Below, piece after piece: positions 1 through 12,566 of a stretch of 64,000 nt of DNA; position 1 is the stretch's first letter; each line of letters begins with the position of its first letter. The stretch lies in NCBI GenBank assembly GCA_037893245.1, contig JBAIAA010000812.1, positions 372,001 through 436,000 of the forward strand, read 5' to 3'. The position numbers and the translations under genes are program-made. This stretch comes from Crossaster papposus. Lineage: Eukaryota; Echinodermata; Asteroidea; Velatida; Solasteridae. Below the pieces are notes generated by a model. It was not told the DNA's origin and did not search any database. It saw only the letters and a list, made by a program, of their open reading frames with translations.

Positions 1-149
1 AAAAAAGGAAACCCACGTTTTCGGGTAAATTACTCAATAATTCAGATTTTTTTTGTCAGAAATGTACATACATGTACATACAGGTATGTATACATGTACG
101 AGAATTATGAGTTTGATTTGTATTTTAATCAAATGAACGCTAACCAGTG

Positions 150-200
150 ACAGGAAAAGTGTGCTTGTTTGTCCGGTCCCGGAATTGATGACAGGAAGCA
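150..200. repeat. Single copy of the 41-bp minisatellite unit
   Basis: One unit containing gtttgtccggtcc and ggaattgatgacagg stands alone here. It is nearly identical to the units arrayed at 1335-2255, so the family also occurs as solo copies. Confidence 0.7.
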
Positions 201-224
201 GGGCCGTAACAATTATTTTTTTTA

Positions 225-300
225 TTTCGGGGGCTCCATTTTCCATTTCGGGGGCTACTCTTTCGGGGGCTACTTTTTTCCATTTCGGGGGCTACTTTTT
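225..300. repeat. Short imperfect repeat of an atttcgggggctact motif
   Basis: Four imperfect copies of a 15-30 bp motif built on tttcgggggctac lie side by side. The motif recurs at 1133-1148 (tttcgggggctcc), so the interval 225-1150 seems to be bounded by the same low-complexity sequence. Nothing coding is seen. Confidence 0.5.
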
Positions 301-352
301 CAATAATTAACAAAAGGATACAATTTGTTGAGTACTTGAGTTTATCTGGCAC

Positions 353-563
353 TAGTCTTGATCCAAGACCGAGCTAGCTGTTCATTTGTTCCGCGGCGCG
401 CTGTCTGTATATCCAGCCTTATTCCAGGCTTATTGAGGGCGCCCTAAATTATCGCCAGATTCGAACGAATCTGGCAATAATTAGGGCGCCCTCAATAAGC
501 CTGGATACGGACGACGCGCCGCAAAACAAAATGAACGGCTAGCTCGGTCTTGGATCAGGACTA
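353..563. mobile_element. Palindromic MITE-like foldback element
   Basis: The 211-bp segment is nearly self-complementary. The left end (tagtcttgatccaagacc) is repeated inverted at the right end with one mismatch, and the centre, around 438-495, is a second near-perfect hairpin (aggcttattgagggcgccc and its complement). TA at both ends fits a TA target duplication, as in Tc1/mariner-derived MITEs. There is no coding capacity. The superfamily assignment is inference. Confidence 0.65.
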
Positions 564-574
564 TTAAATTTGGC

Positions 575-960
575 ACGCAAACAATCTATGAAAACTTCAA
601 ACCAGTACAGTCACAATATCGCACGAGGTTTACTTTGCCAATATATCGCTGCATGCAGTATATACTGCATGCATACTACCTGTACATACCGTAGCACATG
701 CGCTGCAGCGATCTTGTGCCCAGAGAGGGTTATCCCTAATTGCTCAATTGCGACACCCCCTAGTCTGTTTTCCAGTCGTTTTGAATGCTCCGCGCTGTGT
801 AGTTCGGACGGTGAATTGCATGAAGCCGGAATGTAGACGAAACAAACGTTTAGAAAACGGCCACATACATGTAGTACAGGCCAGCTTTTTATCGCTGTTG
901 TACGCGTCATGCATGCATGCAGCGCGCGCTGCTGAGTGCTAAATCTATGTACTGTACATG
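575..960. repeat. Dispersed repeat, copy 1 (partner at 41212-41505)
   Basis: About 300 bp match 41212-41505 in the same orientation, including the blocks ttgctcaattgcgacacccc and cgttttgaatgctccgc. Copy 1 carries extra palindromic tacatgta and gcatgc stretches absent from copy 2. No long ORF is conserved between the copies, so it is treated as a non-coding interspersed repeat. Confidence 0.6.
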
Positions 961-1334
961 TACCGTACATGTACCGCGCGCTCTAAATCTCCGGTCTGCA
1001 TGCCGGCGCGGCCGCTTAGCAGTGGCGCTAGGATCAGAGAGAGCGGCCGTTCGTAGTCGTGCAGCAAATATTACGGGGACGATTTTGGACCATTTCCTAT
1101 TTTTAAGTCGCCCCCGAAATCGCATTTTTTGCCTATTTCGGGGGCTCCTTTAGGTGTTTCCGGGGCGAATTCGCCCGCCGCCCCCGTGTATTTTTTTTGC
1201 AGGCAGGAAGAGTGGGTAGGCACTCACCGCGTTAGGGGGACAGGCTCTTTTGTTTGGAAAAGACAGACCGAGTAGTGGAGACATTTTCGAGTCCCCATAG
1301 CGCGTTGGGTGTTCAGTAAAGGTAGAACAATGTA

Positions 1335-2255
1335 TAACAAGCTTGTTTGTCCGGTACCGGAATTGATGGCAGGGAGAGTGTGCTTGTTTGTCCGGTCCTG
1401 GAATTGATGGCAGGAAGAGTGTGCTCATTTGTCCGGTCCCGGAATTGATGGCAGGAAGAGTGTGCTTGTTTGTCCGGTCCTGGAATTGATGGCAGGAAGA
1501 GTGTGCCGTGCTTGTTTGTCCGGTCCTGGAATTGATGGCAGGAAGAGTGTGCTTGTTTGTCCGGTCCCGGAATTGATGCAGGAAGAGTGTGCTTGTTTGT
1601 CCGGTCCCGGAATTGATGGCAGGAAGAGTGTGCTTGTTTGTCCGGTCCTGGAATTGATGGCAGGAAGAGTGTGCTTGTTTGTCCGGTCCCGGAATTGATG
1701 GCAGGAAGAGTGTGCTTGTTTGTCCGGTCCTGGAATTGATGGCAGGAAGAGTGTGCTTGTTTGTCCGGTCCTGGAATTGATGGCAGGAAGAGTGTGCTTG
1801 TTTGTCCGGTCCCGGAATTGATGGCAGGAAGAGTGTGCTTGTTTGTCCGGTCCCGGAATTGATGGCAGAAAGAGTGTGCTTGTTTGTCCGATCCTGGAAT
1901 TGATGACAGGAAGAGTGTGCTTGTTTGTCCGGTCCTGGAATTGATGGCAGGAAGAGTGTGCTTGTTTGTCCGGTCCTGGAATTGATGGCAGGAAGAGTGT
2001 GCTTGTTTGTCCGGTCCCGGAATTGATGACAGGAAGAGTGTGCTTGTTTGTCCGGTCCCGGAATTGATGGCAGGAAGAGTGTGCTTGTTCAGTGTCCGGT
2101 CCTGGAATTGATGGCAGGAAGAGTGTGCTTGTTTGTCCGGTCCTGGAATTGATGGCAGGAAGAGTGTGCTTGTTTGTCCGGTCCTGGAATTGATGGCAAA
2201 AAGAGTGTGCTTGTTTGTCCGGTCCTGCATGGAATTGATGACAGGAAGAGTGTGT
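1335..2255. repeat. 41-bp minisatellite array (about 22 copies)
   Basis: Direct head-to-tail repeats of a 41-bp unit containing cttgtttgtccggtcc and ggaattgatggcaggaaga. Units differ by C/T and G/A changes and a few short indels, for example near 1506, 2090 and 2227. Because 41 is not a multiple of 3 and the unit lacks stops on the minus strand, long reading frames cross the array in more than one frame. They are by-products. Related 41-bp arrays lie at 15100-15445 and 16393-17045. Confidence 0.95.
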
Positions 2256-4690
2256 ATGCAGTGAGCCCCCTTTCCTTCGGGGAAAAAAGAGCAATATAGA
2301 GAAGGAGAGAGACTCAAAAAAGAAAAATACGCTGTAGATTACAGGGAAATGCACAGGAAAATGCACCAACACTGCCGATGAATAATTACTGAGTCTGTTT
2401 TGTACACGTTTTTAAACAAGTACACAAGACTTGACCGTCATGCATGTGATCATGTGATGGGGCTTTGTTCCGCATCGTGGTGGTGATGCTGTGGGTTTGT
2501 TTGGGTCAGGATTTTCCATTGTTTTAACTATAACCACATGACATGTTCTATTTTGATGGCCAATACAATATTATGTTTGTGATTATGGAAATTAACGGGA
2601 TCAATCAATCTAAGCCTAACAACAATATTCAACAAGCCACGCCTAGCTCCATGGGCCAACCCCCCCCCCCCCCCCCTCTCCCCTGAGCAAGAAAATAAAG
2701 AAAGAATGCGAGCAAGATACATGTATTCCTTGTGATGTTTGTGAGTGGCTGTGGGCTATTTTTATGTTGATATCACTGATCACGCTGATTCTTAAAATAA
2801 ATTTAGAGTCAGACTTTAAATGAATGTCATGTCGTTAATGTTTCATCTTCTAAAATTCTACATACTTTATTTATTATGATTCAGATTTCCGTTTGCGAGG
2901 CTTTCACTTAGGACATGCATTGATATGGAGGGATTGACAGTGAGCAGATGTTCTTGCATCAGCAAATCAGTTTGAAGAGGTCTGGGCTCCAACAAAGCGC
3001 TTATTCAGGGTATTGAACAATGCATGCATGCTCTCGCCGCCCTGTTCGCCCTAGTACATGCTCTGTTCGTTGGACAAATGACAGAACGTGGACTTCAAGG
3101 ATGTGACTTTGGAGGGAAATTGGTTCAGTAAAAGTCCATGAAATGAGTGATGTCGTCATCTAGCAGAAAAATTGTGACAGTATTGGCGGTGTTCTTCATC
3201 AGCCGAGCTGAAATATCGATGGTACTTTTCTTGGCTTGGCTTTATGTTTGTGTTTTTGGACATTGCTCCCGCACAGCCTACATGTACATAACCTTTTGGA
3301 GGTTATTTACGTGCTCGTTGCTCATTTTGACCTTGGCTCGACCTACATGTTGAAAAAAAGGTGGGAGTTTATTTGCAAAATTTGTATTCGTGTATGAGCT
3401 TTATGATGGGTCTTTGTTAGTCATGACATGTCTAAATATAACGTAGCAAAAATCTCGACCAATTAGTGTAAACCAAGGAAAGACAGACTGGGTGGAGCTT
3501 CGGCTGTACACCGCTAACCGGCTATTCCCGCTTGCGGACTCACTGCATGTACAGTACATGTACGTATGTATCGTCCACCCAATACATTGTATGCACACAA
3601 TGTATTGTACGTACATGTACAATACATACAGCCTGAGCGCGAAAGTACTAATAACCCGAATCCTCCAAAATCATCAGTTGGATAATTACCCATGTAACCT
3701 CAATCCTGCAAAATCATCTAGTATTAGTTTAGGCCTAATGACCTACATGTAGATCTTGCATTATCCTCCAGTGGCCAATAAAACACCATGCCCTCCAATC
3801 GAATCCTGCAAATTCCTCCGATGCAACAACTTAGAGATCCAAGTGTCCACAATTTGCCCATCCTCAAAATTAATAGATGGTAGATAAAAACTCATGTTCA
3901 ATGGATCGGGAAAACTTACTTTAACCCTAACCCTCCAGGGTATTTTGGCTAGAAAACCTGCCAGACGAACAGATTGCATACTTTGTCACATTGACTTGTG
4001 TGCAGAGTGAAGCAAGGTCAAGCAGTCACCACAGATGCACTGTGCTGTATTTGGCACGGTTAGGTTTAATCTACAAATTATGCAACAAAACAACCGCATT
4101 TTCCGGATTACGCGCAACATCACGTTAAACTTGGTCAGTGTTTTCACCATTTTTTCCGCGGCTGGTTGCTCTTGAGAAAACAATATTTGGTATATAAATG
4201 CAAGCACTCCTTTGCACTTGAAACAGCTGTCGGCAAACTGCAAGCATGCAGCGTCGTCATGATTATGCCTACGTCACGTCACATGATCATAACAACAACA
4301 ACATTCAAATTGTACGTGAACTCAATGCAGTCAGTACGCTGAGAAGAACTTGTCGGAATAAAGCTGAAATTCAAAATTCAACTTCCCATCCAGATGGTAA
4401 GTCAACCAGTATACAACCCAATTAATCAGGAAGTCTACAGATTCTTAGGCTGCATATCTGGTCGTTTTATAGCTATTTTGGGGCTGAAAACAAGGGTTTT
4501 GCTGGGACATCATTGGACAAATGTTGGACGTGCGACCATAGTGTGGCACACGCAGAAGTTTGCGTAGTTTGCGCTTGGGCCCTACATTCGCCATAAAATG
4601 ACCAAAAAAGCGAATTGTACTTGTAGCGTCCAAGTTACTCGGACTATACACGGCCCAAAACGGTGGACCACCACTACTCACTAGGCACTA
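2256..4690. other. Non-coding stretch with short palindromes
   Basis: No convincing gene is seen. The stretch holds a poly-C run near 2657-2680, an inverted pair around 3545-3630 (acatgtac and caatacattgta motifs facing each other) and AT-rich unique sequence. Short open frames have no recognisable domains. Confidence 0.5.
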
Positions 4691-4696
4691 CAGACA

Positions 4697-5310
4697 TTTT
4701 CCTAGTTCCGGATCGCAAAAAATATTCAGGCTGTTTTCGGCAAGTCTAATCCTCGAAATTTAAATGAAATAGGTTCAGTAGTTCTTGAGTGATGCAGAAA
4801 CTACCGTTTTGTTTCCATAATGCCCTTCTTATTTTGAAAATACGACGTCAAAAGTACCGACATCACTTTTCCTAGTTGCGTATCGGTTTAACCAATTCCG
4901 GATCGGTTAAAAAAATGCTTCGTACATGAAAAATGATCACGCTAGAACCAACCCGTATCAAGCCTTTATTTCTGATAAAGAATTCATTAATTTATAGAAA
5001 TACAGTCTAAAATACATTTCAAATACTTCCGCTTCTAATAAAGTTTAAAAAGAGGGCTTGCAAGAAAATGTTCCATAATGTTTTGTCCGTGTAGCGGTTT
5101 TGCGGCTCCCGTGATTTTCCACAAACCGTCCAAACATGTCAAAGTACGAGTCGAAAATCTAGCCAAAATTCCTTTTCTGGATATTTTATTGAAAAGATAT
5201 TTATGTATCAAGCAGCTTGTATGTTTCTTCTCAAAATGCACTTCATCTAAAAAAATAGTATTGAAGACCAAGCCATGAGAGGTAGGTTATGCGATCCGGA
5301 ACTAGGAAAA
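4697..5310. mobile_element. MITE-like element with about 20-bp terminal inverted repeats
   Basis: The first bases (ttttcctagttccggatcgc) are repeated as an exact inverted copy at 5291-5310. The 614-bp interior has no coding capacity and holds degenerate internal copies of the same motif near 4868-4912 (cctagttgcgtatcgg, attccggatcgg). This is the structure of a non-autonomous DNA transposon. No clear target-site duplication is visible, so the family is left open. Confidence 0.6.
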
Positions 5311-5573
5311 CAACTGCGCTTACCTTGGCCTGGTTGTAACAGTTTTTGCACTGAGTGCAGATATTATGGCAGTCGTCACCAATTTCACGTACTTGTACTC
5401 GTAGGCTACTTTAAATATTGGAGTGCAGTGGACATCGACGTGACAGACATAACAGTAACGTTGCTGCGCTCGGCGCGGTCCCCAGATTACGTGTAGGATA
5501 TCTTCAGAAACATTGCACATTTTGCAGCACAACTGAACTACTCGCTCCACGAACGTTAACTTTCGGTCCCAAG

Positions 5574-5970
5574 AGTGTTCCTTCGTTTTGAACGTACGTA
5601 CGACCGTACACCGTCAAGACCTCGCCGTCGCCCAATGAGAAGCTCTGCACAACAGGCTCCGCCCAATTCAGACCGTTGTATTGATTGAAAATCATAAATA
5701 TTCATGTTATACATAAGAGCTTTTTCAAGAAAGGCAGTGCACACAGAAAATCCCGTATTGTACATGTACATGTACATGTACACTGTACATGTACATAATG
5801 TACAGTATAAGCGTGTAGCTATGTAGTTCCCCTGTACCGCACGTTGCTATGCGGACTATTGGTCCCCATAGCACCGTGCGGTACGAACAAAAACAAAACA
5901 AAAGCCACTTGTTAATAGGAATTAGGCACGTAAAATAATGTCATTTGAATGTAGGTTATGTTGCGTGGCT
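5574..5970 (+). repeat. Left inverted arm of the Harbinger-type element
   Basis: It matches the inverse complement of 10065-10461 through shared blocks such as ggcagtgcacacagaaaatc, aagagctttttcaagaaagg and gttaataggaatt. Differences concentrate in the tgtacatgtaca run near 5760-5800. Confidence 0.8.
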
Positions 5971-6754
5971 CTTGACACGACTCTGTTTTTATTTGCATCT
6001 AAATAAATAATCACCTAATAAATAATAATTTAAATAACAACCATCTTTTATGAACCAAATAGTAAAAATGCCTTATTGTGTAGATGCATTGAAATTATAT
6101 TAATTGCAGGGGACCCCGTTATTTATGTACAGCATCATTTTGAATACCTAAAATGTTCTAGAATGTTTCAATCCTGGTATTTGTTACGTATTTAAATTTT
6201 AAAATGTTAAATTAAGAAAAATGTCCATGTCTCAAACAAGCACATTACTTATCGCATTACTCAGCTTTTCCATCAAGGTGTTGTCGAACTTTAATGTAAA
6301 TACATACACTGGTAATGACATCCGAAATAAAACAATTATCAGAGTATTTTTTTAAAATTCATCGTAATGAATTTATTAAAAACACGAGGGTTTAAAATAA
6401 CATAGCAAAAGAGTATCTTGTGACATCTTTAAAATAAATAAAAACTATAGCCTAATAGGCTAATTATAATAAGCAAACTTAAATCTTACATGAAATGGAC
6501 AGCCTATTCCTGTTTGTCGTTCATCATCTTGCCGTATACCCAGCACGATATGTGGCAGAGGGGTACCCCCTCTTATCCCTATACTTTATACACACTCAAC
6601 ACTATTGTAACCTAACCCATCCCCCCTTGAAACCTAAAAGGAACTCCTGAGCTTCCGGGAACACAATGGTCAACACAAAGAAGGGGGGTTTTCTCTGCCA
6701 CATATCGTGCTTCATATGTCTTGCCGTGGTGGAGCCGGGTGCATCTCTCCTTGC

Positions 6755-7760
6755 AACAGGTCTGCTGTTCACATTCAAATGAGATTTCGTTCGGTCGTAA
6801 TGCTGTTCAGTTCTGCTGTTCACATTCAAATGAGATTTCGTTCGGTCGTAATGCTGTTCAGTTCTGCTGTTCACATTCAAATGAGATTTCGTTCGGTCGT
6901 AATGCTGTTCAGGTCTGCTGTTCACATTTAAATGAGATTTCGTTGGGTCGTAATGCTGTTCAGGTCTGCTGTTCACATTCAAATGAGATTTCGTTCGGTC
7001 GTAATGCTGTTCAGGTCTGCTGTTCACATTCAAATGAGATTTCGTTCGGTCGTAATGCTGTTCAGTTCTGCTGTTCACATTCAAATGAAATTTCGTTCGG
7101 TCGTAATGCTGTTCAGGTCTGCTGTTCACATTTAAATGAGATTTCGTTTGGTCGTAATGCTGTTCAGTTCTGCTGTTCACATTCAAATGAGATTTCGTTC
7201 GGTCGTAATGCTGTTCAGGTCTGCTGTTCACATTTAAATGAGATTTCGTTTGGTCGTAATGCTGTTCAGGTCTGCTGTTCACATTCAAATGAGATTTCGT
7301 TCGGTCGTAATGCTGTTCAGGTCTGCTGTTCACATTTAAATGAGATTTCGTTGGATCGTAAGGCTTTACAGGTCTGCTGTTCACATTTAAATGAGATTTC
7401 GTTTGGTCGTAATGCTGTTCAGGTCTGCTGTTCACATTCAAATGAGATTTCGTTCGGTCGAAATGCTGTTCAGGTCTGCTGTTCACATTCAAATGAGATT
7501 TCGTTCGGTCGTAATGCTGTTCAGGTCTGCTGTTCACATTCAAATGAGATTTCGTTTGGTCGTAATGCTGTTCAGGTTGCTGCTGTTCACATTCAAATGA
7601 GATTTCGTTCGTTCGTAATGCTATTCAGGTCTGCTGTTCACATTCAAATGAGATTTCGTTTGGTCGTAATGCTGTTCAGGTTGCTGCTGTTCACATTCAA
7701 ATGAGATTTCGTTCGGTCGTAATGCTATTCAGGTCTGCTGTTCACATTCAAATGAGATTT
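6755..7760. repeat. 51-bp minisatellite (about 19-20 copies) inside the transposon
   Basis: Direct repeats of a 51-bp unit containing ctgctgttcacattcaaatg and gatttcgttcggtcgtaatg. The unit equals 17 codons, so both strands stay open over about 300 codons, with translated 17-residue repeats. Variation is mostly silent base change with no coding bias visible, and the array sits between transposon arm and transposase. It is best read as a minisatellite and not as a repeat protein. Confidence 0.9.
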
Positions 7761-8394
7761 GGTTTGATCATAGACCACACTGCTGTACCTTTGGTTACAT
7801 TGCCGGACAACTGACCGGACAACCAAACCCTTGCTATATGTTTGACCAGGGCCCCGTCCAACTCCCTGGTAAATACACACATTTATAAAGTACTCGTAAC
7901 GACGGAAATTTACCTTTCTCTTACAAAGTTGTTTTTGTTTGCTTAAAGTTAGGGCCTGATGTTTCAATCCTTGCAGGATCTTTCTTTTAAGATGAAAGTA
8001 TATGTGAAACTTCTAGAAAGTGCCGGTGTGAACATTAACAAAAGGTGACCATATTTAGTTTCAATGTCCCCAAACTTGAAACACGAATTGGAGAATGAAA
8101 ATCGCAACATGAAAATATTTCTGTCTGAAATACTCCAAAAGTCGAGAAAATAGCATTTTAAGCAATTTTGATTGTAACAATCGAAATTAAGGACAATGTC
8201 AGTGTTTACACGCTGAAAGTTTGCACGGATTTTTAATATTTTCTCCTGACTTAGATGAAGGATTAAGCCTAAATTTTTACGGGTTTGTTTTATCATGTAT
8301 ATATTGAATCACACAAAGTAAAAACACTGCACTGTCAGCTTTACTAAGTCTATATTTAACCTTTAAACAACCAACGGTATGCCTTTAATTTAAA

Positions 8395-9940
8395 TCAATG
8401 AATATTGTCTGTTAATCTCAAATGTCGCTGGGCTAGGCAGGCGCAGAGTTCCGCGACAATGGGCATCAGCCATCTTGAATGTCGGTACACACCCTTCACT
8501 GCTCGGTATGTCTTGAAGAATCCTATAACGTGCTCAATTCTACATCTCGAATGTTCCTCATTAAACACACCCATGGCCATACGTTCATCAGCATCTGCCA
8601 CATTTCGGATCTGATCCCGTCTGTATCTTGTCATTACTGGATACCTGTTGGCGTAGCAGTTATCCCCAAGAAGACAACTGTCATCCGGAAAGTTCAAATC
8701 CAGGTCAGGGCCAATGTATGGTGGTCCTGGCCAACATCGTTCTGATGTCCAAGAAAGCCACTCTGAACATAGCGGATGTTGTCGATGATTATCTGTGAAG
8801 AAAACAAATCTATGATTTTATTATGATGTTTTTCAAGGGATGATTGTGGTGTAATTAAAGAAATATGACAATTGAGAGACGTTAGTGAAAATGGAAGACG
8901 GTGAGGGGAAAATAATTAGAGTTGATCGTAAAATATGACGATGGGGAAGATGAGAGATGATAGATAGGAGATATGAGACGATGATGAGGGATCAGGTAAT
9001 ATCCTTCTTACTAAAAACCTTTCTCTTTTTATTTCTTAAAAAAAAATATATATCTTCAGTTTGAGACCTTACACGGAATTATGTTATAGAGATATATACA
9101 GAGTATATAACCAAATAAATAAAACTTGAGGCTTTGCATGGTGGGAGATACAAACTGAGGCAAATATAACTGGACTGGTGATCTTCTATTGTAAAGTTCA
9201 TTTCATGGCCCTAAGAGCACTTAATAATTTATGACAACCCTTGTTAAGAATACACAAATTTCATTTCCATTGCACTGTCACGCGAAGGCGTTTTACAATA
9301 AAACTTAAAAACATTGCTGTGGTAATAATAGTAACCGGAGTGTGGTAACCTAGACAACAGTGCTCGGTAAGAAAAGAGTTGAACGTAAACTTGAGTGAAA
9401 AAAATGGCAATTGCAAAACTCTTACATGTGTGCTCATACAGTGATATCGAGAATATCCGCTGTAAAAGTCCTCTTGGTTCTCTGACTGTGGTCTTTTGTA
9501 TTTCATGTAGGGTGCCATCGATGGCCCCCACTGCAGTAGGAAATACATCCCACTTCCCTCTAATGGCGATCCATTTCTCCCTACTTGGCCAAGAAATGTT
9601 TGATTCGAAATAATACCAAAGTAAAGTTATGACAGAATAAATGTCTCTCGTACGTGACAGCAGCCTCATTCATATTAAATAATGCAGCGAGTACATCATA
9701 AGTTGGGTACTGTCGAAGCCATATCAAAGCCATCAGGATTCTATTAATGGGGCGATAGAGATGTCTCCTTCCGGGTCCCTGGTTAGTGATAAAAGACTGC
9801 AGATCACGGGTGACCATCAGCATCGACTCTGGTGTTTCTCCTGTGAGACGAAACAACCCTGGCGGGTCCCTCACCAGATCATCAAAGAGGTTTCTTGGAT
9901 TGAGGTGAATGTCAACGACTAAATCAGGAAACATTTCCAA
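8395..9940 (-). pseudogene. PIF/Harbinger transposase remnant
   Basis: Read from 9940 downwards, an N-terminal part (9581-9940) has the helical region typical of the family with the phrase LIWLRQYPTYDVLAALF. A second frame (9244-9669) gives the first catalytic Asp in AVGAIDGT near 9510-9535. A third block (8395-8697) carries LLGDNCY and FNEEHSRCRIEHVIGFFK, whose EHSRCRIE contains the expected catalytic Glu. The middle Asp would lie in the poorly preserved part around 8700-8770. The frame changes at least twice and about 500 bp between 8770 and 9240 has no recognisable coding, so it is not functional as it stands. It explains mobility of the surrounding inverted-arm element. Identification rests on DDE motifs and order. 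Confidence 0.75.
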
Positions 9941-10064
9941 CTTCTTCGAATTTGTTAAAATGTTAACACATTTAAATTTCTGTTGAACATAGCATTTTTT
10001 TATTTATTATTTAATAGCGAAAACTGTTTGTATATTATTCTATCTTGCAATAGAAACAGGGTCT

Positions 10065-10461
10065 ACTTTCAACTACGCAACACAACCTACTTTCAAATGA
10101 CATTCTTTTACGGGCTCAATTCCTATTAACAGGTGGCATTCTTTTTATTGTTCGTACCGCACAGTGCATGCTATGGGGAATAGCAACGTGTGGTACATGG
10201 AATAGGTGCATATTGATGCAGCTTTGCGCTTAGATATCAACTTTGTACATGTACCTACTTTACAGGTACATGTACAATACGGGATTTTCTGTGTGCACTG
10301 CCTTTCTTGAAAAAGCTCTTATGTATAACATGAATATTTATGATTTTCAATCAATACAACGGTCTGAATTGGGCGGAGCCTGTTGTGCAGAGCTTCTCAT
10401 TGGGCGATGGCGAAGTCTTGACGGTGTACGGTCGTACGTACGTTCAAAACGAAGGAACACT
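10065..10461 (-). repeat. Right inverted arm of the Harbinger-type element
   Basis: Inverse complement of the left arm; it ends in gttcaaaacgaaggaacact followed by AAG. Confidence 0.8.
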
Positions 10462-11670
<1,209 letters not shown>

Positions 11671-12010
11671 TGGTTTCTTGTTTGATGTATGTTTAATATA
11701 TGTGTTTGTCGTATCTCTGTGCAGACAAATCCGTGACATTTTTCAATGTGGTTTATGAGGGACGATCTGCGGCCAGCGTGGAGGCAGGTCAATCGGTAGG
11801 CAACAGGGACACACCGTCGGGATAACAGAAATCGTCTGAGAAAGCAGGTAAGGTTTTTGGGTGCTTTGGGTTTTTGCTGTTATGATTTCATCGCTTAGAT
11901 TGAAGACAGACAGACAGACAGACAGACCTCGTTCAAAAAATGTATCCCTGTCTCCTCGCATCCAAAAATGGATGCGGTGCACTCAACCGTACAGTAAGTG
12001 TGTCGCGCGT
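11671..12010. other. H4-H2A spacer, shared with the minus-strand copies
   Basis: This spacer is found nearly unchanged, inverted, at about 51450-51772 and 53640-53961. It has a short agac tandem repeat near 11905-11927 and no gene. Preservation in all three places shows that the copies derive from an H4-H2A arrangement, although only the end of the H4 side survives in two of them. Confidence 0.7.
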
Positions 12011-12060
12011 GATTGGCTACTTGGCGTGCTTCGGCCAATCCACCGGAACGCTATAACTAG
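12011..12060 (+). promoter_or_regulatory. H2A promoter: two CCAAT elements and a TATA-like box
   Basis: gattggct at 12010-12017 (an inverted CCAAT) and ggccaatcc near 12033-12041 are followed by ctataacta at 12051-12059, 70-78 bases before the H2A start codon. The same order is kept in both minus-strand H2A copies. This is a standard histone promoter layout. Confidence 0.7.
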
Positions 12061-12127
12061 TGCTGTCACCCCCCTCGTACGGCACTTTCACTGCAGATTG
12101 CAATCTACTGTCACCAATTACTTCAAG

Positions 12128-12505
12128 ATGACTGGACGAGGAAAGAGCGGAAAAGCAAGAAGCAAGGCCAGGAGCAGGTCCTCAAGAGCGGGACTGCAGT
12201 TCCCCGTGGGTCGCGTTCATCGATTTTTGCGAAGGGGCAACTACGCTGAGCGGGTTGGAGCCGGTGCACCGGTCTACCTGGCAGCCGTGATGGAATACCT
12301 GACCGCGGAGATCCTGGAGCTGGCCGGTAACGCAGCACGAGACAATAAGAAGACGAGAATTAACCCTCGACATCTGCAGCTTGCTATACGCAACGACGAA
12401 GAGCTTAACAAGTTGATGAGTGGGGTTACCATCGCGCAAGGCGGTGTGCTTCCCAACATCCAGCAAGTACTTCTGCCCAAAAAGGCCGCCAAAGTATCAA
12501 AGTAA
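12128..12505 (+). CDS. H2A: Histone H2A
   Basis: 125 residues, intronless, with the full H2A fold: [17 protein letters not shown], the acidic-patch helix ending [20 protein letters not shown], and the docking region. It forms the H2A-H2B dimer of the nucleosome. The start [13 protein letters not shown] is chosen because it sits where H2A begins and just after the promoter; the open frame extends upstream without homology. Departures from the common animal sequence include [12 protein letters not shown] (Asn where Ile is usual) and LMSGVTI in place of LLGGVTI. The C-terminal tail AAKVSK is short and has no SQ motif, so it is not H2A.X. It is followed by a canonical 3' stem-loop, indicating replication-dependent processing. 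Confidence 0.96.
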   Translation: MTGRGKSGKARSKARSRSSRAGLQFPVGRVHRFLRRGNYAERVGAGAPVYLAAVMEYLTAEILELAGNAARDNKKTRINPRHLQLAIRNDEELNKLMSGVTIAQGGVLPNIQQVLLPKKAAKVSK

Positions 12506-12550
12506 TAGGCCTACAAACAAATTACTTTGCCTCCACAAACAAAACCAAAA

Positions 12551-12566
12551 GGCTCTTTTTAGGGCC
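12551..12566 (+). terminator. Histone mRNA 3' stem-loop of H2A
   Basis: ggctct, tttt, agggcc forms a 6-bp stem (one G-T pair) with a 4-base loop, preceded by accaaaa and followed by acca, 45 nt after the stop. This is the SLBP-binding element that replaces polyadenylation in replication-dependent histone mRNAs. Confidence 0.93.

Larger units (their letters stand above)
5574..10461. mobile_element. PIF/Harbinger-type DNA transposon with long inverted arms
   Basis: The ends begin agtgttccttcgttttgaac and finish with its exact inverse complement. The inverted arms run about 400 bp (5574-5970 and 10065-10461), with small indels around tacatgta runs. AAG flanks both ends and could be the 3-bp target duplication expected for the superfamily, though PIF/Harbinger usually uses TWA. 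Inside are a 51-bp minisatellite and a decayed PIF/Harbinger transposase on the minus strand. Arms this long are unusual for the superfamily, whose TIRs are typically tens of bases. Confidence 0.75.

Noticed and set aside
1335-2255. CRISPR-like array
   Set aside because: Units are contiguous without unique spacers, there are no cas genes, and the genome is eukaryotic.
1313-2372. Minus-strand 300-codon repeat ORFs
   Set aside because: By-product of the 41-bp minisatellite; the peptide repeats every 41 codons in different frames.
6602-7704. Possible 17-residue repeat proteins on either strand
   Set aside because: Both strands are open over the same 51-bp minisatellite. Substitutions show no preference for silent positions in either frame.
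11861-12127. N-terminal extension of H2A in the open frame upstream
   Set aside because: The upstream codons cover the promoter (CCAAT, TATA-like) and have no similarity to histones; the start at 12128 gives the normal length.
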